Shown: positions 14,580 through 18,339 of the stretch, piece by piece
Numbering within the stretch: the first letter of the stretch is position 1
Layout: each line of letters starts with the position of its first letter
Source of the DNA: JAVBKA01 sp031546715
Lineage (GTDB): Bacteria; Bacillota; Clostridia; Oscillospirales; UBA929
Reading direction: 5' to 3'
Assembly (NCBI GenBank): GCA_031546715.1
Contig: JAVBKA010000077.1
Coordinates: 1 to 18,339 of the forward strand
DNA: 18,339 nucleotides
Translations under genes and position numbers: made by a program
Notes under the pieces: model-generated
The model's input: only the letters and a program-made list of their open reading frames with translations
Database searches by the model: none
What the model was told of the DNA's origin: nothing

Positions 14580-15833
14580 TTGAAAACTAATTGGAAGAGA
14601 AATATAACCCTTTTTATCGCAACGCAGTTTATATCCTTGTTCGGCTCGTCTCTGGTTCAGTATGCCATGTCGTGGCATATCAACCTTGAAACGCAGTCGG
14701 GCACGATGATGGCAATTTCCATAGTCTGCGGATTTTTGCCAACATTTTTTGTTTCCCCATTTGCAGGAGTTTGGGCAGACCGCTATAACAAAAAGCTGAT
14801 AATTATTCTGTCGGATTCCATAATTGCAATCACTACTTTAGGTACAGCAATCGCATTTATGCTCGGTTTCAGAGAAATCTGGTTGCTTTTTGTAGTCATG
14901 GCAATCAGAGGTCTGGGGCAAGGCATTCAAGGTCCTGCGGTCAACGCAATGATTCCAAGCATTGTCCCTGAGGATAAGCTCATGAAGGTCAACGCCACTA
15001 ACGGCACATTGCAATCCGCTATGATGTTGGTTTCCCCTATGGCTGCGGCCGCGCTGATGAGCTTGGCTACTATTGAAAGCATTTTCTTTATCGACGTTTT
15101 CACCGCCCTCCTTGCCGTGCTGATACTTTTCTTTTTCTTACATGTCAGCTCCAAGGAAAAAGGCGAAGTGCAAGAAGCAAAGGGATATTTTCACGATATG
15201 CGCATGGGCATGACTTATATCTCAAATCACGGCTTTGTTAAGCAGCTTTTTTCCTTCTGTGTAGTGTTTTTTCTAATGGCAGGTCCAGTAGCTTTTTTAT
15301 CCCCGCTACAGGTCACCCGCTTATTCGGCACTGACACATGGCGGCTTTCCGCCGTTGAGGTTGCGTTTTCTATCGGTATGCTTATCTGCGGAGTTGTGCT
15401 GATGTCTACAGGCGGCTTCAAAAACCGTCATCATTCCATGACATTGAGCCTGTTTGTCTTTGCGGCAGGAGGTATCGCCCTTGGCGCACTGCCAGTATTT
15501 TGGGCGTACATTGTCATAATGCTGATTTTGGGATTGTCCATGCCGCTGTTCCACACACCATTTACTGTACTTTTACAAGAAAAAATCGAGCCTGAATATC
15601 TCGGCAGAGTTTTTGGATTCTTCGGAATGCTTTCAAGCCTAGGAATGCCAATGGGAATTTTAGTTTTCGGTCCTCTTTCTGATGTTATCAGCCTTAACTG
15701 GATTTTTATCGGAACGGGTATAGTACTGTTGATTTCCAGTATATTTATGATGCTGAATAAATCGCTTATTGAGGCTGGAAAGCAATTACCTCCAAAGCCT
15801 GAGCTTGATGCCTCCGGTGATTCTATTCAGTAA
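14580..15833 (+). CDS. MFS transporter, drug-efflux type (MFS_3/Mef-like)
   Basis: Twelve-helix major facilitator of 417 residues, probably a proton-driven exporter. The N-terminal half has FSLFGSSLVQYAMSW-like helix 1 (around residues 18-32) and the loop 2-3 signature GVWADRYNKKLIIILSD (about 62-78). The RGLGQGIQGPAVNAMIPSIV segment (about 109-128) is characteristic of the macrolide-efflux/enterobactin-exporter branch. The start is a TTG at 14580-14582, chosen because AGGAGA (14568-14573) lies 6 bases upstream. It is a single-gene unit, and its last 11 bases overlap the tail of the opposing tocopherol-cyclase-like gene. Substrate unknown; membership in the Mef-like group does not prove resistance. 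Confidence 0.92.
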   Translation: MKTNWKRNITLFIATQFISLFGSSLVQYAMSWHINLETQSGTMMAISIVCGFLPTFFVSPFAGVWADRYNKKLIIILSDSIIAITTLGTAIAFMLGFREIWLLFVVMAIRGLGQGIQGPAVNAMIPSIVPEDKLMKVNATNGTLQSAMMLVSPMAAAALMSLATIESIFFIDVFTALLAVLILFFFLHVSSKEKGEVQEAKGYFHDMRMGMTYISNHGFVKQLFSFCVVFFLMAGPVAFLSPLQVTRLFGTDTWRLSAVEVAFSIGMLICGVVLMSTGGFKNRHHSMTLSLFVFAAGGIALGALPVFWAYIVIMLILGLSMPLFHTPFTVLLQEKIEPEYLGRVFGFFGMLSSLGMPMGILVFGPLSDVISLNWIFIGTGIVLLISSIFMMLNKSLIEAGKQLPPKPELDASGDSIQ

Positions 15834-16746
15834 ATTCAGTTTGTTCAAAGCCCGCATTTTTTCCTTTGCCGATGAAAACTGTCCTACCTTGATGATACAC
15901 GGTTAATTCAAGTTCACAAGCAGGATATTCATGTATCATACGGCACATATTACCAAGAACAGGTGCAGCAAGTTCTGCGGCACCTTGTTTTTTTACCCTA
16001 AAGCACAGCCGCAGACTCCCCTGCTTTAGCTCGAAGGCGCAAGAGTTGCCGCTTGAAATCATGTTTTTAACCTTTGCGCCGTTGTAGGTTGCAATCCTGT
16101 GCATTTTACCTTTTAGATAAAGATTGCAGAGGATGCCTGTAAAGTTACCGCCTAAAAACGGTATGTCTGCAACCGCCGCCATGACCTTTATATCCTCATC
16201 AAATTCCGAACATTCAAGCCATGTCCACGATTTTGGAAAGGATTTACCCCAATCCTTTTCAATGTATCCCCTGCCATCAGTAAAATCTATGGTTCTATTG
16301 TCAATGACAATTGACCCCTGTACACCATGACCGATACTTAAAACATCATGGTAACACTCTAGAAAACCCATATACGAAAACGGTCCCATCATAGACGGCG
16401 CGTACAGGGACTTTTTGACAGGCAACAGCTCATCATAGCGTAGGTTACCCGATATACCGTCAGCACCCATGTCTAAAATCATCTCTGAGCGTGAAAATTC
16501 ACTGTTGCCCACGCGGATATAGAGCTTGTCAGTACGTGCTTGAAAGGTATTAAAGGGGTAGTAGACAATAGTTGAGCCATGATTGTGAATACATTGAATA
16601 AATGCAGATTTCGACCCATCCTTTGCTATTGACATACCCGGAATAACCGCAAGAACATCAGCCCCCGCCCTGTGCTTAAAATACCAGCCTTCAAAATAAC
16701 CGTTATTAGCTGATTCACCATGATAAAAGCCTTTTGTATAATTCAC
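15823..16746 (-). CDS. Tocopherol cyclase family (VTE1-like) protein
   Basis: A 307-residue soluble protein resembling the tocopherol cyclase family known from plants and cyanobacteria. The start region YHGESANNGYFEGWYFKH (about 8-25) has the family's F-E-G-W-Y-F-K hallmark, and TDGRGYIEKDWGKSFPKSWTWLE (about 157-179, E-K-D-W-G and W-x-W) is the second. No signal peptide is visible. Non-photosynthetic Firmicutes do not make tocopherol as far as known, so the substrate here is unknown; a lipid-like or quinone-like ligand is only a guess. The start is a GTG at 16744-16746 with GGAGG (16753-16757) 6 bases upstream. A hairpin with a U-run sits directly ahead of this ribosome site. The 3' end overlaps the MFS gene by 11 bases. 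Confidence 0.82.
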   Translation of the reverse strand: MNYTKGFYHGESANNGYFEGWYFKHRAGADVLAVIPGMSIAKDGSKSAFIQCIHNHGSTIVYYPFNTFQARTDKLYIRVGNSEFSRSEMILDMGADGISGNLRYDELLPVKKSLYAPSMMGPFSYMGFLECYHDVLSIGHGVQGSIVIDNRTIDFTDGRGYIEKDWGKSFPKSWTWLECSEFDEDIKVMAAVADIPFLGGNFTGILCNLYLKGKMHRIATYNGAKVKNMISSGNSCAFELKQGSLRLCFRVKKQGAAELAAPVLGNMCRMIHEYPACELELTVYHQGRTVFIGKGKNAGFEQTEFTE

Positions 16747-16757
16747 ATTAAACCTCC

Positions 16758-16799
16758 AAAAAACACCCTTATTGGAATAGTATTTCCAATTAAGGGTGT
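16758..16799 (-). terminator. Rho-independent terminator after the phage-type genes
   Basis: On the minus strand, ACACCCTTAATTGGAA pairs with TTCCAATAAGGGTGT (one bulged base), with a 6-base loop and a run of six T. It lies 11 bases past the stop of the phage-type gene. The T-run ends immediately before the GGAGG of the tocopherol-cyclase-like gene. Confidence 0.85.
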
Positions 16800-16826
16800 A
16801 TTATTTGAGTTATACTAACTCTTCAA
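16798..16826 (-). promoter_or_regulatory. Candidate promoter of the tocopherol-cyclase-like gene
   Basis: On the minus strand TTGAAG (16826-16821), a 17-base spacer and TAATAC (16803-16798). It overlaps the end of the phage-type gene, and the predicted start, near 16791, falls within the first arm of the hairpin. Messages begun here would therefore lack half of that arm. Each box deviates from consensus, so this is tentative. Confidence 0.35.
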
Positions 16827-17589
16827 CTGTAAAAGCTCCCGCGCCTAAATTCTCATGATATTTGCAGGATATTTTCTCCCACATGCAATTGCTTGGGGCA
16901 GGAGTTGAGGAGTATGTCGTGTCGCCTTGAGGAACTGCTACCATATCTCTCACAATAACCCCGTTGCATTCAATGGTACAGTATTCCTTTTTTTGAGCCA
17001 TATACAATCCCGTCAGCACCGGATGAGGGCCTCCGGTACAGTCGTTGGATGCCGATTTGGCGAAAAGGAAAAAGTACGATTGATAACTTTGAATCGGACT
17101 GCTAGTGGTATAGGTAATAGCTTCTGAAAACGTAGTCCCGTCGTCCTTAGTAATCGTAAGTCGGCACTTTTTAACTCCAGCTTCAATGATTCCGCTTTCA
17201 AGTATATAGGTATACCATGTACTTAGCACAAACTTTGGTAACGTTGTAAGCTTATTAACCACATCTCCGGCAGAAATTCTAATCGCGTTGTTTTTATCTA
17301 TTCCATAAGATATACGATTACCAATAGTTTCCCGTCCTTCTGCATAGACGGCAGTGGTTGTATGTGTTTGTGTGAAGCATATCCTTGTAGTAATTTTTAC
17401 CCGATCGTCAGCTACATTTGGGATAAAATTCGTGCTAATATACGGACCTCTGGTGCTTATTAAGGCAAAACGTTTAGGATTCGACGGGACATATTGCCAT
17501 ACCTTTTTTCCGTCTATTGCCATGCCGTAAGCCTTTGAGCCGCCCACCGAAAGCCCTTGGGGCTTTGTGTCTGAAATAATTAATCCCAT
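16810..17589 (-). CDS. Phage-type structural protein, function unknown
   Basis: A 259-residue protein I cannot assign to a named family. The N-terminus (GLSVGGSKAYGMAIDGKKVW, about 13-32) resembles short modules at the start of clostridial phage tail-region proteins. The rest is beta-rich with alternating polar and hydrophobic residues, consistent with a lectin-like (concanavalin/LamG) sandwich, and it contains several cysteines. No membrane segment or signal peptide is seen. It follows the fibre-like gene with a 1-base gap (GGTGGT ribosome site), so both are co-transcribed, and a terminator follows it. A role in receptor binding at a tail tip is plausible but inferred from context. Confidence 0.6.
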   Translation of the reverse strand: MGLIISDTKPQGLSVGGSKAYGMAIDGKKVWQYVPSNPKRFALISTRGPYISTNFIPNVADDRVKITTRICFTQTHTTTAVYAEGRETIGNRISYGIDKNNAIRISAGDVVNKLTTLPKFVLSTWYTYILESGIIEAGVKKCRLTITKDDGTTFSEAITYTTSSPIQSYQSYFFLFAKSASNDCTGGPHPVLTGLYMAQKKEYCTIECNGVIVRDMVAVPQGDTTYSSTPAPSNCMWEKISCKYHENLGAGAFTVEELV

Positions 17590-17590
17590 A

Positions 17591-18339
17591 TTACCACCAC
17601 GCCAGTATGCTAGAATTTAGCCCAGACTTAGCAATTGCGTCCGCTTCATCAATAGCATGATAAAATGTCACACGTTGGTCAACCTTTGTCTGCAATGCGC
17701 TGATTGCGGCTTCCCTGCTGTTTTTTTCAGCTAATACAGCACTAAGCATCGCTTGATTTTCAGTGTTAATTTTTGTTGTCAGCTCTGTTTTCGTTGCCGA
17801 CGAGGTTTGAAGTGCTTTGACATCTGTGTCAATCCTCGTTACGGTTGTAGCCGTGGCTGCCGTGGAGGATTCCAATGCTGTAACCTTGGTTGAAAGAGGC
17901 GTTACCTTGGCACAGGTGACCTCGGCTGCACTTACTCTTGTTACGAGAGCTTTTAAGTCTGTGTCAAGCTTCGTCACATTTGTTGTTGTGGTTGATGCGG
18001 TGGTTTCCAAGGTTGTAACCTTTGTTGAAAGAGGTGCGACTGTCGCACATGTGGTTTCGGTTGCGGTTACTCTTGCGCCAATGGCTTTGAAGTCTGTGTC
18101 AAGCTTCGTCACATTTGTTGTTGTGGTTGACGCGGTAGTTTCCAAGTTTGTTACTTGAGTTGAAAGTGTGGAAATTTCTTCCGTTGCCGTTTCGATTGCC
18201 TCAATTTGTGCCGATAGTGCCGACACCGTGGCACAGGTCGTCTCGACTGCGTCTACTCGGATGTCGAATGCGCTGATTTCCGTGCTAAGATTGGAAAGGC
18301 TTGTTGCGGTTGTGGTTTCCAAGTTTGCGACTTGAGTTG
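17591..18339 (-). CDS. Repetitive coiled-coil phage tail-fibre-like protein (5' end outside window)
   Basis: About 249 codons are visible and remain open to the window edge; the TTG at 18320-18322 is an ordinary Leu codon, since upstream codons continue the repeat (TQVANLETT). Most of it is a low-complexity Thr/Ala/Val-rich coiled coil with hydrophobic residues at heptad-like positions, built from units such as LSTKVTTLETTASTTTTNV and repeated every 45 residues. A more ordinary helix (KINTENQAMLSAVLAEKNSR) and a short C-terminus ending ILAWW follow. This composition fits the stalk of a phage or tail-like fibre. The next gene starts 1 base after the stop. The N-terminal attachment domain is not visible, so a surface adhesin remains possible. 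Confidence 0.65.
   Translation of the reverse strand, partial: TQVANLETTTATSLSNLSTEISAFDIRVDAVETTCATVSALSAQIEAIETATEEISTLSTQVTNLETTASTTTTNVTKLDTDFKAIGARVTATETTCATVAPLSTKVTTLETTASTTTTNVTKLDTDLKALVTRVSAAEVTCAKVTPLSTKVTALESSTAATATTVTRIDTDVKALQTSSATKTELTTKINTENQAMLSAVLAEKNSREAAISALQTKVDQRVTFYHAIDEADAIAKSGLNSSILAWW
17820..18172. repeat. 135-bp tandem repeats in the fibre-like gene
   Basis: Corresponding points start at 17820, 17955 and 18090, exactly 135 bases (45 codons) apart. The copies from 17955 and 18090 share 41 identical bases (beginning AAGTCTGTGTCAAGCTTCGT); the copy at 17820 is more diverged. A further related unit continues near 18301-18339 at a different offset (177 bases, 59 codons). 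Confidence 0.85.

Noticed and set aside
17817..18158. 113-codon plus-strand reading frame with regular Val-rich repeats
   Set aside because: Its periodicity is the mirror of the repeats in the minus-strand fibre-like gene; it has no ribosome site.
17820..18224. Possible CRISPR-like array
   Set aside because: The 135-base units are coding repeats in frame, without short spacers, and diverge gradually.

Overview
The window looks like chromosomal DNA of a low-to-moderate-GC, Gram-positive Firmicute, probably a clostridial lineage. The reasons are strong AGGAGG-type ribosome binding sites, TTG and GTG starts, YesM/YesN-type two-component proteins, an XRE/DUF2975 pair and AT-rich intergenic DNA. 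No rRNA, tRNA or CRISPR array was seen, and no gene-free stretch exceeds 300 bases.

Layout. (1) 1-990, minus: 5' part of a methyl-accepting chemotaxis protein gene, cut by the window edge. (2) 1222-5621, plus: a two-gene sugar operon, a LacZ-type GH2 beta-galactosidase followed by a Gfo/Idh/MocA oxidoreductase, closed by a perfect 15-bp-stem terminator. (3) 5799-10609, plus: a tightly spaced four-gene set: a CcdA-thioredoxin fusion, an MsrA-MsrB fusion with an N-terminal membrane anchor, a YesN-type response regulator and a YesM-type histidine kinase. It reads as an extracytoplasmic methionine-sulfoxide repair unit with its own sensor-regulator pair, and its order resembles the pneumococcal ccdA-etrx-msrAB-TCS locus. 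(4) 10630-12915, plus: a 17-bp-arm palindrome overlapping a strong promoter, then overlapping or abutting genes for a DUF2975-like membrane protein, a small XRE regulator and a DUF4173-like polytopic membrane protein, ending at a terminator. (5) 13012-14501: an insertion sequence with an rve/DDE transposase on the minus strand (ISNCY-like), bracketed by perfect 19-bp direct repeats. (6) 14580-15833, plus: an MFS efflux transporter whose promoter touches the outer IS repeat. (7) 15823-16746, minus: a tocopherol-cyclase-family protein, overlapping the MFS gene tail to tail. (8) 16810-18339, minus: two phage-type structural genes, one of them a coiled-coil fibre protein with 135-bp repeats running off the window. 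This is probably the distal edge of a prophage or tail-like module.

The main points of interest are the redox-repair/two-component operon (including a possible second, cytoplasmic start in msrAB and a Met/Cys-bearing sensor domain), the operator architecture before the DUF2975-XRE-DUF4173 operon, the long direct repeats around the IS, and a promoter that appears to overlap a terminator ahead of the tocopherol-cyclase-like gene. I did not find a system that I can claim is wholly undescribed.
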